DNA of 64,000 nucleotides from NCBI GenBank assembly GCA_041665525.1, contig JBAYIS010000003.1:1-64000 (forward strand). The letters are read 5' to 3'. The DNA comes from UBA8401 sp041665525. GTDB lineage: Bacteria > Bacteroidota > Ignavibacteria > UBA10030 > UBA8401. The translations under genes were made by a program, and so were the position numbers. The notes below the pieces were generated by a model, which did not search any database, was not told the DNA's origin, and saw nothing but the letters and a program-made list of their open reading frames with translations. This document shows, piece by piece, positions 38,277 to 47,449 of the stretch (its first letter is position 1; each line of letters begins with the position of its first letter).

Positions 38277-38293
38277 ACACCTTACCAAGGTGT
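38277..38293 (-). promoter_or_regulatory. Short hairpin between copZ-like gene and copA
   Basis: ACACCTT (38277-38283) pairs with AAGGTGT (38287-38293) around ACC. It lies just after the copZ-like stop and before copA, where it may modulate relative expression or bind a regulator. No clear match to CueR or CopY sites. Confidence 0.3.
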
Positions 38294-38304
38294 TCTACTA
38301 CTAT

Positions 38305-38514
38305 TTACTTAATAATGCTTATAGAATATCCAGCCTCTTTCACTGCATCATAAAGCTGTTGTTCATTTACTTTTAATTCATCCACAATGATCTTTGCCGA
38401 TCCTATTTCAACCGAGTTTATTGAAACGCCATCTATTTTACCGAGCTCATTTTTGACTGACATGGCACAATGTTTACAGGACATCCCCGATATGTTTAAT
38501 TGAAGTTCTTTCAT
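38305..38514 (-). CDS. CopZ-like copper chaperone / HMA-domain protein
   Basis: A 69-residue single heavy-metal-associated domain with the metal-binding loop GMSCKHC near the N-terminus and the beta-alpha-beta-beta-alpha-beta pattern ending in KEAGYSISII. The start at 38514 is fixed by AAAGGAGG (38526-38519 on the minus strand); the frame extends to 38547 without support. Such proteins carry Cu(+) in the cytoplasm to the ATPase encoded next door. Confidence 0.9.
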   Translation of the reverse strand: MKELQLNISGMSCKHCAMSVKNELGKIDGVSINSVEIGSAKIIVDELKVNEQQLYDAVKEAGYSISIIK

Positions 38515-38608
38515 ACTTCCTCCTTTGGTTACGAAAGTAATGTACATGGAGATTTTCCCGAAATCATTACATTTTAAGGATTGAAATGTGTAGGATTATT
38601 CCGGCAGA

Positions 38609-39217
38609 CTATTTTACTTTGTCCAGCGAAATGCGGTATTGACGGTGGGATGAGGAAAGTTTCTTGAAATGACTGGGTGTGAACCCTGTAACGGATTTGA
38701 ACTGATTGGAAAGATGCTGCACACTGCTATACTTCATCATATAGGCGATCTCTGAAAGAGTTCGCTCATCATATTTGATCAGTTCCTTCACTCGCTCAAT
38801 CTTTTGGCGGATGATATATTGTTCGATCGTTATATTCTCGACGGAAGAGAACAGGAGACTTAATGCATGATACTCTTTGCCGACTGCTGCGGCAATATAT
38901 TCGGAATACTTCGCCTTCAGTGGAGCTGTCTCATGATTATGATGAACCAGTTGAATCACTGCGGTCTTTATTGATTCAATTGTTCGTGCATTTTTATCCT
39001 CGATCAGTTCAAAACCATTTCGGTCCAGCATGGACTTGATCGCCGTCATCTGCTGAAGTGAAATGAGACCGCCGATTTCCGCCTCGCCCAAACTGACCGA
39101 ACGAACATCATGGCCGAGTTTCACCAATTCTTCCTTCACAACCCGGATACATCGGTCACAGACCATATTCTTTATATAGATCTCATGAAGGCTATTTTTT
39201 GATTTTGTATTTTTCAT
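38609..39217 (-). CDS. AraC-family regulator with an N-terminal metal-binding-like domain
   Basis: 202 residues from ATG 39217, which overlaps the stop of the upstream ATP-grasp gene (ATGA). The N-terminal about 80 residues resemble an HMA fold: IYIKNMVCDRCIRVVKEEL carries a CxxC (C-D-R-C) at the usual loop position. The C-terminal about 100 residues are an AraC-type double helix-turn-helix (TIEQYIIRQKIERVKELI; TLSEIAYMMKYSSVQHLSNQFKSVTGFTPSHFKKL). It thus looks like a metal-sensing activator or repressor, with Cu(+) the obvious ligand given the CopZ/CopA genes 95 bases further on. It is also translationally coupled to the amide-ligase operon upstream, so it may link the two. Confidence 0.85.
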   Translation of the reverse strand: MKNTKSKNSLHEIYIKNMVCDRCIRVVKEELVKLGHDVRSVSLGEAEIGGLISLQQMTAIKSMLDRNGFELIEDKNARTIESIKTAVIQLVHHNHETAPLKAKYSEYIAAAVGKEYHALSLLFSSVENITIEQYIIRQKIERVKELIKYDERTLSEIAYMMKYSSVQHLSNQFKSVTGFTPSHFKKLSSSHRQYRISLDKVK

Positions 39218-40407
39218 AACGGTTCGTGATAGGCGATGGACGACCCCACCCATGTTTTATTCTTATTAAAATCCACTCCCATCATTCTTCCTTTGCTCAA
39301 TCGGATAAGATTTTTCACGAGGATCGGTTTCTGTTCTTCATATTCAGGCCAAATGAACATCATGCGAACTTCTGCTTTGGCAAATCCCTCAGGCGTTTCG
39401 ATAAGGTCCGCATACTCTACTTTACGCTGCAACAAAAATTGGGATTTATCCTTCAGTGCATTTAATTTTTCTTTTGTGACATCGATATCTACGCCAAGTC
39501 CAGCGAACGAATAGAGTGGTTTCAGAACATAGTTCTGAAGATCGGATGGATATTCCGTTAGGTCGCTGAGGAAATAACATGGGGGGACATACGACCCTTT
39601 CAAAAACGGTAGTGAATGTTTACTGATGCGGAAATACCAATTTGGATGTCCTACCCACTTCACATCAACATCCTCCGTTAAGTGAAATTCCACATGAGGC
39701 TTTTTGCGCAGTAATTCATCAAAGATCACACGATTGTAGATTCGTTCGATGGCCGTTTCTACACCATTGTTGTCATAAAATAGTTTTCTTCCCCGCTTTT
39801 TCACTTTGGTAAGACAAACCGTCCGTATTCCGATCATTTCTTCCATAATTGCAAAATCGATCCGAGTCTTCTGTTGTTCCGGTTGAATCTCCATTAAAAT
39901 AACATTTTTTGGATCAGCGTCGCCGATAATGACATTGCGAAGCAAATCGGTATACGTTTCCCGTACATATCCGTTAAACGCCGCTGCATACGTTGGCGGG
40001 ATGGAATAGTGTTTTCTCGTCGTATCATTGAGAAACGCCTGATAGCCATACAACGACGGAAATCCCTGCAATTCAATCAGTCGGGGGATGTATTTCCCTT
40101 CTGCGTCCGTACTAATCCCAAAATCAACCTGTAGAAAAACCGGATGCGGAGTTTCACCTGGAACGTTGAGACCTGCCGGAATAGATGCAGCCGCATGTTG
40201 CATGAATTCAGGTGTACGCACCTGCGCAACCAGATCTTCTGCGCCGGTCACCAGCTGTTGTGCAAGATCGCGAGAAAGGAATATCGGAGTTTCCGCAGAC
40301 CGAAAGTCAGTCGGATATTTATACGTAGTGTTCAGTTCTTTCACAAATGCCGCATATCGGGCATTCGTGAATTCTGCATTGATTTTTTTCCGGATTTCGG
40401 GGATCAT
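39214..40407 (-). CDS. ATP-grasp-superfamily protein of unknown substrate
   Basis: 397 residues with ATP-grasp features in the C-terminal half: a lysine plus glycine-rich loop in YVLKPLYSFAGLGVDIDV (about 290), the adenine-hinge region FLLQRKVEYADLI, the ExR of KAEVRMMFIW, and an end segment NLIRLSKGRMMGVDFNKNK whose Asn/Asp could bind Mg. The N-terminal half (RLIELQGFPSLYGYQ; NVILMEIQPEQQKTRIDF) I do not recognise. ATP-grasp enzymes join a carboxylate to an amine or thiol through an acyl phosphate. It is the fourth gene of an operon with a second ATP-grasp enzyme, a GCS2-type ligase and an M29-type peptidase, so a part in making or modifying a small peptide-like compound is likely. Confidence 0.7.
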   Translation of the reverse strand: MIPEIRKKINAEFTNARYAAFVKELNTTYKYPTDFRSAETPIFLSRDLAQQLVTGAEDLVAQVRTPEFMQHAAASIPAGLNVPGETPHPVFLQVDFGISTDAEGKYIPRLIELQGFPSLYGYQAFLNDTTRKHYSIPPTYAAAFNGYVRETYTDLLRNVIIGDADPKNVILMEIQPEQQKTRIDFAIMEEMIGIRTVCLTKVKKRGRKLFYDNNGVETAIERIYNRVIFDELLRKKPHVEFHLTEDVDVKWVGHPNWYFRISKHSLPFLKGSYVPPCYFLSDLTEYPSDLQNYVLKPLYSFAGLGVDIDVTKEKLNALKDKSQFLLQRKVEYADLIETPEGFAKAEVRMMFIWPEYEEQKPILVKNLIRLSKGRMMGVDFNKNKTWVGSSIAYHEPL

Positions 40408-40477
40408 AGTTATTTCGCGACCTGATCACTTTTCGTTTTCGTATCACTGAATGGACTGATTCAGGGAAACTCTATCG

Positions 40478-41506
40478 TTAAAAATTCTCAAAAATAAACT
40501 TCCCTTGTTCCATCACCTGCACATCATCCATCCATATATCGAAATTGCGGCCGACACAATCGATGTGTGTTGTCGATACCCAATTCTGACCGGTATGATC
40601 CGCATACGGGTGGCCGAAGGCGATATGAATCCCCGGGAATTTCTCATCCTGTAAAATATGACCGATGATCTGCTTGAGTGCAATATTCGTACCGATAGCA
40701 AATTCGCCGACCCGGTCGCTGTTCTCATCGGTATGAGTGTAGTCCAAAAACTCCTTTAACAACTCTTTGTTCTCACATTCAACAGATTTGATCCTGTTCC
40801 CGACAACCTCAATGTAGAGGGGGTGCTGCTGGATATCTCCCCACTTTTGACAAAGATAATCTCCCACTACACCGTCAACGACGAACATCCCACTGGTAGT
40901 TTCTGGTGAAGTGAAGATTTCCCCTCCGGGAAGGTTTCCCCACTTGTCCGGAGAAATAATTCCGCTGGTCTTCAGCCATTTCAGTTGCGGGGAAAATTGT
41001 GCGGTAAAATCAGTCCCGGCAGCGGTCTTTGCCCTGATTATCTTTGTTTTCCTTGCTTTCGTCACTAGACGTTCGCTGATCCGGTCCACTTCAAGGAAAT
41101 CGGCACACATCCCTTCCATCATTATCTGTTTATTGATGTTCACCATATGACCATGACGGATTTTATTCTTGTTCACGACGCTCGTCATTTGTATTCGCGA
41201 TCCGAGTTCGCCGGTCTGGGTGATGGCGGCAAAAATACTCACCTGTGACCGGGAGAGATCATCCAGAATCGGTTTCGGCATATCTTTCAACGGCCGTTCG
41301 GCATAGTCTTCCATCACGAACACGGCATATTCCGAACCGATCTTTTCGATTTCATGCACCAGGGATGCAGCGATTTCTACGGTGGCTTTGTCAGTAATGA
41401 TGGTAATTCGTTCGGTAGGTTGCAACCGGAGACAATCGCGAACTGCATTGCGCGCTCCATTGCTCAGCACAGTATCGAATCCAACAGCGGACATTTCAGT
41501 AGTCAA
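40478..41506 (-). CDS. M29-type (thermophilic) aminopeptidase-like protein
   Basis: 342 residues, in the range of M29 leucyl aminopeptidases (about 370-410) though a little short. The co-catalytic metal site pattern is visible: NLPGGEIFTSPE (first Glu), VGEFAIGTN (second Glu), GIHIAFGHPYADHTG (His, Tyr) and TTHIDCV (His-x-Asp). M29 enzymes cut N-terminal residues from peptides with two metals. Here the gene lies within a run of ligase genes, which suggests that it trims, recycles or hydrolyses the ligase product rather than serving general peptide turnover. The N-terminal Rossmann-like domain (ITIITDKATVEIAASLVHEI) is as in the family. Confidence 0.78.
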   Translation of the reverse strand: MTTEMSAVGFDTVLSNGARNAVRDCLRLQPTERITIITDKATVEIAASLVHEIEKIGSEYAVFVMEDYAERPLKDMPKPILDDLSRSQVSIFAAITQTGELGSRIQMTSVVNKNKIRHGHMVNINKQIMMEGMCADFLEVDRISERLVTKARKTKIIRAKTAAGTDFTAQFSPQLKWLKTSGIISPDKWGNLPGGEIFTSPETTSGMFVVDGVVGDYLCQKWGDIQQHPLYIEVVGNRIKSVECENKELLKEFLDYTHTDENSDRVGEFAIGTNIALKQIIGHILQDEKFPGIHIAFGHPYADHTGQNWVSTTHIDCVGRNFDIWMDDVQVMEQGKFIFENF

Positions 41507-41538
41507 ACAGTCATTCCCTATAGTAAAAAAAAGTTTTG

Positions 41539-42654
41539 TTATTTTGCCATCTCCAGCCCGATGGCTGTTTCTTTAATGATCAAATCGACAACGGCATTCA
41601 GGTCCTTCGTTTCGTTCCACACTGCCAATTGGCGGTCTGCACCTGTACCTCCCTGCAATATCTGCAGGACGTATTCCACTTCTTTCCTGCTCCCGAGTTC
41701 GTCGATCTCATCGTCCACGAATTCCAGCAGTTCATCCACCAGACTGGAGAACGGGACTTCTTCCTGTTTCCCGAAATCAATCAGTTTACCCTGAACGCCG
41801 TACCTCGCTGCGCGCCACCGGTTCTCATTCAAAAGGCGTGTTTTATAATTGCGGAATCCGAGATTTTTCTTGAACAACTTGTGCAGTTTGGCGGTCACTG
41901 CCTGCATCAACGCTGCCAGTGCAATTGTTTCATCCACCCGCATCGGAATATCGCACACTCTCCATTCCAGTGTGTTGAAGAACGGATGCAACCGGATATC
42001 CCACCAGATCCGTTTGGGGTTGTCGATACAATGCGTCTTCATCAACAGTTTAATGTAATCTTCATAATCCGAAAGCGATTCAAAACTGTCCGGAATACCG
42101 GTGCGGGGAAATCGTTCGAAAATCTTGATCCGGTATGATTTGAATCCCGTATTGCTTCCCATCCAGAACGGCGAATTTGTGGAGAGAGCAAAGATGTGCG
42201 GAAGGAAATACCGTGCAGTATTCATCACCTGTATCGCCGTTTCACGGTCCGGTATGCCGACATGCACATGCAATCCAAAAATCAAGTTCGCACGGGCAAC
42301 TTGCTGCATATCTTCGACAATCTCGCGGTACCGTTCGTGATCGGTTATCTTCTGGGCTTCCCATCGTGCAAACGGATGGGTCCCGGCTGCAGCAATACAT
42401 AGGTTTTTCTTTTTAGCGAGCTGTGCCAATGTGCTGCGCAATTTGATCACTTCACGACGTGCTTCCTGAACAGTAGCACAGACTTCCGTTCCCACTTCAA
42501 CAACTGATTGATGCATCTCCGGTTTGATATTCTCCCGGAGAACGATTTTCCCTTCTTCCAGGATCTCTTCAATGTGCGATTTCAAATCCCGTGTCACCGG
42601 ATCGACAATCTGGAATTCCTCCTCGATCCCCAGAGTGAACAAATTGGACTCCAT
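41539..42654 (-). CDS. GCS2-type carboxylate-amine ligase (YbdK-like)
   Basis: 371 residues with the glutamate-cysteine-ligase type 2 landmarks: FTLGIEEEFQIVD at the N-terminus (metal-binding Glu cluster), LIFGLHVHVGIPD, STNSPFWMGSNTGFKSYR, and RLHPFFNTLEWRVCDIPM. GCS2 proteins activate the carboxylate of an amino acid with ATP and couple it to an amine; E. coli YbdK shows weak gamma-glutamylcysteine ligase activity. The start overlaps the stop of the upstream ATP-grasp gene (TGATG). The substrate is not given by sequence. Confidence 0.9.
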   Translation of the reverse strand: MESNLFTLGIEEEFQIVDPVTRDLKSHIEEILEEGKIVLRENIKPEMHQSVVEVGTEVCATVQEARREVIKLRSTLAQLAKKKNLCIAAAGTHPFARWEAQKITDHERYREIVEDMQQVARANLIFGLHVHVGIPDRETAIQVMNTARYFLPHIFALSTNSPFWMGSNTGFKSYRIKIFERFPRTGIPDSFESLSDYEDYIKLLMKTHCIDNPKRIWWDIRLHPFFNTLEWRVCDIPMRVDETIALAALMQAVTAKLHKLFKKNLGFRNYKTRLLNENRWRAARYGVQGKLIDFGKQEEVPFSSLVDELLEFVDDEIDELGSRKEVEYVLQILQGGTGADRQLAVWNETKDLNAVVDLIIKETAIGLEMAK

Positions 42655-43607
42655 CAGAGCCCCTTTCCCGCAACGAATGAGGAGACGAACATTCCCCAGC
42701 GAAGATTATTCTTCCCGTCCTGATGCGCTTTTGCTCTCCGAATAGCCATTGCGGATGCTGCTTCGACGATCCACTCAAAATTTTCCTGACCAACCGAATT
42801 TATATCGGCATCCGGTGCAGGATTACAGAAATCGATCGCATACGGCACACCGTTTCGGATCGCAAATTCGACGGTATTAAAATCGTATCCCAGATATTCA
42901 TTGAGCCGAAGAACTCCTTCTTTCACTTTATCCATTATTTTTTGTGCCACCGGGGGCCCGTTTCTAACGTATCGCAAATGGTGAGGATTCCTTGGATCGT
43001 ACTGCATAATATGGACATCCTGGCAATCAATGCTGTAACAGCGAAAGTATTCCGTAAAAACGATCTCCTCTTGCAGCATCATCACCAACTTTCCTGTCTC
43101 GTTATATGCCTTGAAGAATTCTTCGATCGTATTTACTTTGTAGACGTTTTTCCAACCGCCTCCGGCAAATGGTTTGAAATATGCCGGAAAGCCGACATAG
43201 TTGAATATTGCTTCCCAGTTAAGAGGATAAGCAAGATTGCGCATCGATCGCTCGTTGGTATCGTCGGGATGTTGATTTGACGGAAGGATGACCGTTTTTG
43301 GAACCGCTACACCAATCTTTGTGGCAAGACTGTTATTAAAAAATTTCTCATCGGCACTCCACCAGAAAGGATTATTGATAACCGCGGTACCGTTCAATGC
43401 AGCGTTTTTCAAATAAGCACGATAGAATGGAATATCCTGTGAGATACGGTCAATAATTACCGCATATTCTGTCGGCTCACCCTGAATCACTTTGTCGATT
43501 AAAACCGATTCAGCGATGATATTTTTGTCTTTAACTGAATTGACACGTTCGATGAATGCCGTCGGGAAGGTATTTTCTTGCCCGTACAAGATGCCGATTT
43601 TTTTCAT
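42654..43607 (-). CDS. ATP-grasp ligase, RimK/glutathione-synthetase/D-Ala ligase-like
   Basis: 317 residues with a full ATP-grasp domain: the pre-grasp N-terminus (MKKIGILYGQENTFPTAFIE), ATP-binding lysine in FPAYFKPFAGGGWKNVYKV (about 145), hinge VMMLQEEIVFTEYFRCY, and the metal-binding end GYDFNTVEFAIRNGVPYAIDFCNPAPDAD with Glu, Asp and Asn. It opens the five-gene operon and is coupled to the GCS2 gene. The paired order GCS2 plus ATP-grasp recalls glutathione synthesis (GshA then GshB), but the sequence is not a clear GshB, so a different dipeptide or tripeptide is probable. Confidence 0.85.
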   Translation of the reverse strand: MKKIGILYGQENTFPTAFIERVNSVKDKNIIAESVLIDKVIQGEPTEYAVIIDRISQDIPFYRAYLKNAALNGTAVINNPFWWSADEKFFNNSLATKIGVAVPKTVILPSNQHPDDTNERSMRNLAYPLNWEAIFNYVGFPAYFKPFAGGGWKNVYKVNTIEEFFKAYNETGKLVMMLQEEIVFTEYFRCYSIDCQDVHIMQYDPRNPHHLRYVRNGPPVAQKIMDKVKEGVLRLNEYLGYDFNTVEFAIRNGVPYAIDFCNPAPDADINSVGQENFEWIVEAASAMAIRRAKAHQDGKNNLRWGMFVSSFVAGKGL

Positions 43608-43699
43608 AACTCCCCAGGTGATGTGAATAATCGATGGAAGAATATAATAATTAATTAGAAATCGTCAAATTTACGCTATTTGCTGAAAAAACTTTCAGA
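43608..43699. promoter_or_regulatory. Divergent promoter region between the amide-ligase operon and ppc
   Basis: About 92 AT-rich bases separate the two divergent starts. No promoter pair is clear enough to name. Confidence 0.4.
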
Positions 43700-46573
43700 A
43701 TGATTTGTTATATTATGAAGCCTAATCCAGAATTCGATCATCGGTCTTTCAGCACTGAGTGCCTGAAGACAGAAATTCAACGAAAGAACCTGCGTTCTGT
43801 GAACATATCAGCAACATTGCAATCAACCGATTCCCTTCTGCGCGCAAATATTCGACTACTGGGGAACGTTCTCGGCGAAGTCATCAGGGAACAGGAAGGA
43901 AAATCGTTCTTCGCATTGGAAGAATCAATCCGGCTGTGGACCAAGGAATACCGAAAATCACACAGCAGCGACGTCCGGCATTCTCTTTCCAAAACCATCG
44001 CCGCATTGGAACCGACGCCCATGCGGAAATTGATCCGCGCTTTCTCCATTTATTTTCAACTGGTGAATATTGCGGAACAACATCACCGCATCCAACGACT
44101 GCGCGAACAGAAACGGCTCGGGACGAAACATTATCCGCAAGGATCGCTCAGGCATACTCTGCAACTGGCAAAGAAAAAGAAAGTGACTGCCGATGAAATG
44201 TCGCGGTTTCTCTCCCGCGTCTTCATCTCCCCCGTGTTTACCGCACATCCCACGGAAGCATTACGCCGCACCGTTCTGGACAAACATTCCCGAATTTGGG
44301 CCGTGCTGGGAAAACTCGACCGGACGGATATTCTCCCTGAAGAAAAGGATGAGCTCACCCAATCCTTAAAACGAAATATCACAAGCCTCTGGCAGACGGA
44401 AGAAACACGTTCCTATGATGTTACACCGTTGGACGAAGTGACCAATGGTCTTTATTACTTTACACAGGTATTGCATTCAGCAATTCCCTCCTTCTATCGC
44501 GAAATGGAACGGGCTCTGAAAGACACATATCCGACACTCGTGGCGAAAATCCCGTCTTTCATCCAATTTGGTACGTGGATCGGCGGGGACAGAGATGGCA
44601 ATCCGTTTGTTACTGCCGAAGTCACATGGTCCGCTCTAAAGAAACAGTCCTTCACAATCATCGACATCTACTTGAAGATGATGGATGAACTGTATATTGT
44701 CCGCAGCGAATCTTCAACAGTCGTTCCGGCGGATAAGGATTTATTGCATTCCATCCAGGATGACATCGATGAGAAGAATGAGCAATTCCCTCCTGGTATC
44801 CGGAATAAACATGAGGTGTATCGTATTGCAGTTGCGCTGGCATACCGAAAACTCATGCGCTACAAGAAAAAAATTGACGGAACGATTCCCAAAGACGAGA
44901 CAACGTTTTCTTCCTCCGCAGAATTTCTGCAAAACCTTACGGCGATCCGGAAAAGCCTGCAGAAGAACAAAGGATCCGTTCTTGCGGAAGGGATACTGAA
45001 AAACCTTATCCGGAATGTGGAAACATTCGGCTTCCATCTGGCAACGCTGGATATACGCCAGCATAAAAAAGTGCACACGGCTGCCGTGGCAGAGATGTAT
45101 GCACAATCATATGTTAAATATTCCTCGCTCTCCGATGATGAACGTTCTGAATGGCTCACAAAAGCGATCCTCAGCAATACACCGTTCCGGATCAACGAAG
45201 AACTTCTCTCGCCGCAGACACAAGAACTTCTGGAAACACTTCGGACAGTAAAAAAAGCATTGACCGAAATAGATCCGAGAGCGGTGCGTTCCTACATCAT
45301 CAGCATGACGGAATCTCCGGCAGATGTTTTGGAAGTCTTGTTTCTGATGAAACTGACTGGATTATCATCAATGAAAGAACGGCGCAGTATGTTGAATATT
45401 GTCCCGCTCTTTGAGACCATTGGCGACCTGCGTTCTTCCGTTCACATCATGGAACAGTTGTATACCAATCCCGCCTATAAAAAACATCTTGAGTTGCGAA
45501 ACGACCGTCAGGAGATCATGCTCGGATACTCCGACAGCAGCAAAGACGGCGGTATCGTCACCTCCAACTGGGAATTGTATAAAGCACAACGCGCGCTGGC
45601 GAAATGTTCATCCAATCACAAGATCGACTGGATGTTTTTCCATGGCCGGGGCGGAACGGTGGGCCGCGGCGGCGGACCGGAATTCCAGGCGATTATGGCG
45701 TTGAACGGATTTTCGATCAACGGTCAAATGAAGATTACTGAACAGGGGGAAGTAGTTTCGCTGAAGTATTCCCATACGGAGATTGCACAACGAACACTGG
45801 AATTGACCACTTCTGCCTTACTCCTAAAGTCCTTCGATAAAACTAATCTGCACAAAGTGAAAGTAGCAAACCATCCGCAATGGCTGGAGATGATGGCTGT
45901 AATGTCCGAAAAGAGTTTTGGCGAGTACCGTGCCATAGTATATGACGATCCTCGTTTGGTAAAATATTATTTCCAGGCGACACCGTTGAAAGAGATCACG
46001 AGGATGAAGATCGGCTCGCGACCTGCCAAACGCATGGACTCCGAACGGATCGAGGATCTGCGGGCAATTCCCTGGGTGTTTGCATGGATGCAAAGCCGTC
46101 ACAATCTGCCGGGATGGCTTGGCGTGGACGATGGCGTTACGGCAGCTCCGCCAATTTCCCCTTCGGCTCTAAGAACGATGTATAATCATTGGGAATTTTT
46201 CCGGTCACTGGTCGATAATATTCAAATGATCATTGCCAAGGCGGATTTTGATATTGCAAAACAATACGCCGAACTTGTCCAGCCGCCGTCGTTAGGAAAC
46301 GAATCATTCGAGCTTCTTCTTGATCGGTTCGAGAACACAAAACGTGCAATCACTGCAATTACCGGACAAAGGAATATTCTTGATAATAATCCCGTCCTGC
46401 AGCGATCGATAACTCTGCGGAATCCTTATGTGGATCCGCTTAGTCTGATGCAGGTGGAATTGTTGAAACGAATGAGGAGCGGAAAGCTGTCCGAAGCGAA
46501 AAGGAAGGAACTGGAAGAAGTGATGTTCCTCTGTATCAACGGCATCGCCGCGGGATTGCGGAATACCGGTTGA
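43700..46573 (+). CDS. ppc: Phosphoenolpyruvate carboxylase
   Basis: PEP + bicarbonate to oxaloacetate, an anaplerotic cytoplasmic enzyme. 957 residues, close to the family's 880-970. Catalytic His in VFTAHPTEA (about residue 180), the Mg/PEP-binding regions TWIGGDRDGNP, GYSDSSKDGG (about 610) and FHGRGGTVGRGGGP (about 650), and the conserved C-terminal ...RNTG. MICYIM at 43700 or MKPNPEF at 43718 could be the start; no SD helps. It converges with the sirtuin gene. Confidence 0.97.
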   Translation: MICYIMKPNPEFDHRSFSTECLKTEIQRKNLRSVNISATLQSTDSLLRANIRLLGNVLGEVIREQEGKSFFALEESIRLWTKEYRKSHSSDVRHSLSKTIAALEPTPMRKLIRAFSIYFQLVNIAEQHHRIQRLREQKRLGTKHYPQGSLRHTLQLAKKKKVTADEMSRFLSRVFISPVFTAHPTEALRRTVLDKHSRIWAVLGKLDRTDILPEEKDELTQSLKRNITSLWQTEETRSYDVTPLDEVTNGLYYFTQVLHSAIPSFYREMERALKDTYPTLVAKIPSFIQFGTWIGGDRDGNPFVTAEVTWSALKKQSFTIIDIYLKMMDELYIVRSESSTVVPADKDLLHSIQDDIDEKNEQFPPGIRNKHEVYRIAVALAYRKLMRYKKKIDGTIPKDETTFSSSAEFLQNLTAIRKSLQKNKGSVLAEGILKNLIRNVETFGFHLATLDIRQHKKVHTAAVAEMYAQSYVKYSSLSDDERSEWLTKAILSNTPFRINEELLSPQTQELLETLRTVKKALTEIDPRAVRSYIISMTESPADVLEVLFLMKLTGLSSMKERRSMLNIVPLFETIGDLRSSVHIMEQLYTNPAYKKHLELRNDRQEIMLGYSDSSKDGGIVTSNWELYKAQRALAKCSSNHKIDWMFFHGRGGTVGRGGGPEFQAIMALNGFSINGQMKITEQGEVVSLKYSHTEIAQRTLELTTSALLLKSFDKTNLHKVKVANHPQWLEMMAVMSEKSFGEYRAIVYDDPRLVKYYFQATPLKEITRMKIGSRPAKRMDSERIEDLRAIPWVFAWMQSRHNLPGWLGVDDGVTAAPPISPSALRTMYNHWEFFRSLVDNIQMIIAKADFDIAKQYAELVQPPSLGNESFELLLDRFENTKRAITAITGQRNILDNNPVLQRSITLRNPYVDPLSLMQVELLKRMRSGKLSEAKRKELEEVMFLCINGIAAGLRNTG

Positions 46574-46598
46574 TAGCGGATATCAACGTGCAAATGGA

Positions 46599-47327
46599 TC
46601 AATCAATTAATTTTCTGACCAATACGGGAAGCTGTTCGCTGGCACTTCCCTTCATCACATGATATCTGTTCAACACCTCGTAATTCGGATGCGGATCAAT
46701 GAAATATTTTTCCCGTGTCCAGCGGAATAACGGCAACAGTCCTGCCGCAGGATACACTTGTGCCGAAGTTCCCACACCGATAAAAATATCTGTCGTTGAA
46801 ACCAGTTCCGACAATAGATCTTCCCTCATATCAACCGGTTCACCAAACCAAACAATGTCCGGCCGGAGCTGTCCGCCGCATTTCGGGCATTCATCACCAA
46901 GACGAATCGGCCGTGTGATGGCAGAACGGTAATCACATTCAAATTGTGTATCGTATGGGAATGACAGCGAATGATGGTATTCACATTTTTGCATGTCGAT
47001 CCGTCCGTGTAGGTGCCAGACATTCCCACAGCCAGACCGCTCCAGCAGTGTATCGATATTCTGTGTGATGTTTACTACTGAATGCCGTGCTGAAAGTTCG
47101 GCAATTGCCATGTGGGCAGGATTCGGCAGACACTCTGCCTGTCTAAAAAAACGCATTGCATAAAAATCGAGCACAAGTTTTTTGTTCCGCGCCCATCCTT
47201 CCGGTGACGCCACATCTTCAACTCGATGCTGTTCCCATAATCCCCCGCTGTCGCGAAATGTCGGTATGCCGCTTTCCGTTGAGAGTCCTGCACCGCTGAA
47301 TATGACTATCTGCAATTTTTCTTTCAA
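46599..47327 (-). CDS. cobB: NAD-dependent protein deacylase, class III sirtuin (CobB/SIRT5-like)
   Basis: 242 residues with the sirtuin motifs FSGAGLSTESGIPTFRDSGGLW, TQNIDTL and the catalytic His107 in HLHG. Likely zinc ligands are C147 and C150 (CPKC), with C115 and C131 as candidates for the other pair. The Y56-x-x-R59 pair (FYAMRFF) matches the Tyr/Arg of SIRT5 and CobB that bind succinyl or malonyl groups, so desuccinylase activity is expected. It uses NAD and yields nicotinamide and O-acyl-ADP-ribose. Confidence 0.93.
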   Translation of the reverse strand: MKEKLQIVIFSGAGLSTESGIPTFRDSGGLWEQHRVEDVASPEGWARNKKLVLDFYAMRFFRQAECLPNPAHMAIAELSARHSVVNITQNIDTLLERSGCGNVWHLHGRIDMQKCEYHHSLSFPYDTQFECDYRSAITRPIRLGDECPKCGGQLRPDIVWFGEPVDMREDLLSELVSTTDIFIGVGTSAQVYPAAGLLPLFRWTREKYFIDPHPNYEVLNRYHVMKGSASEQLPVLVRKLID

Positions 47328-47449
47328 CGCTACTGTATGATGATATGGTTCGTTAGAATGATTATTGCAATGAATAATAGAGGATGGGAATACAAATTAA
47401 CAGGCGAAGAAGAGTATCTCCCGTGAATTCATTTCTGCAGATACTTGAA

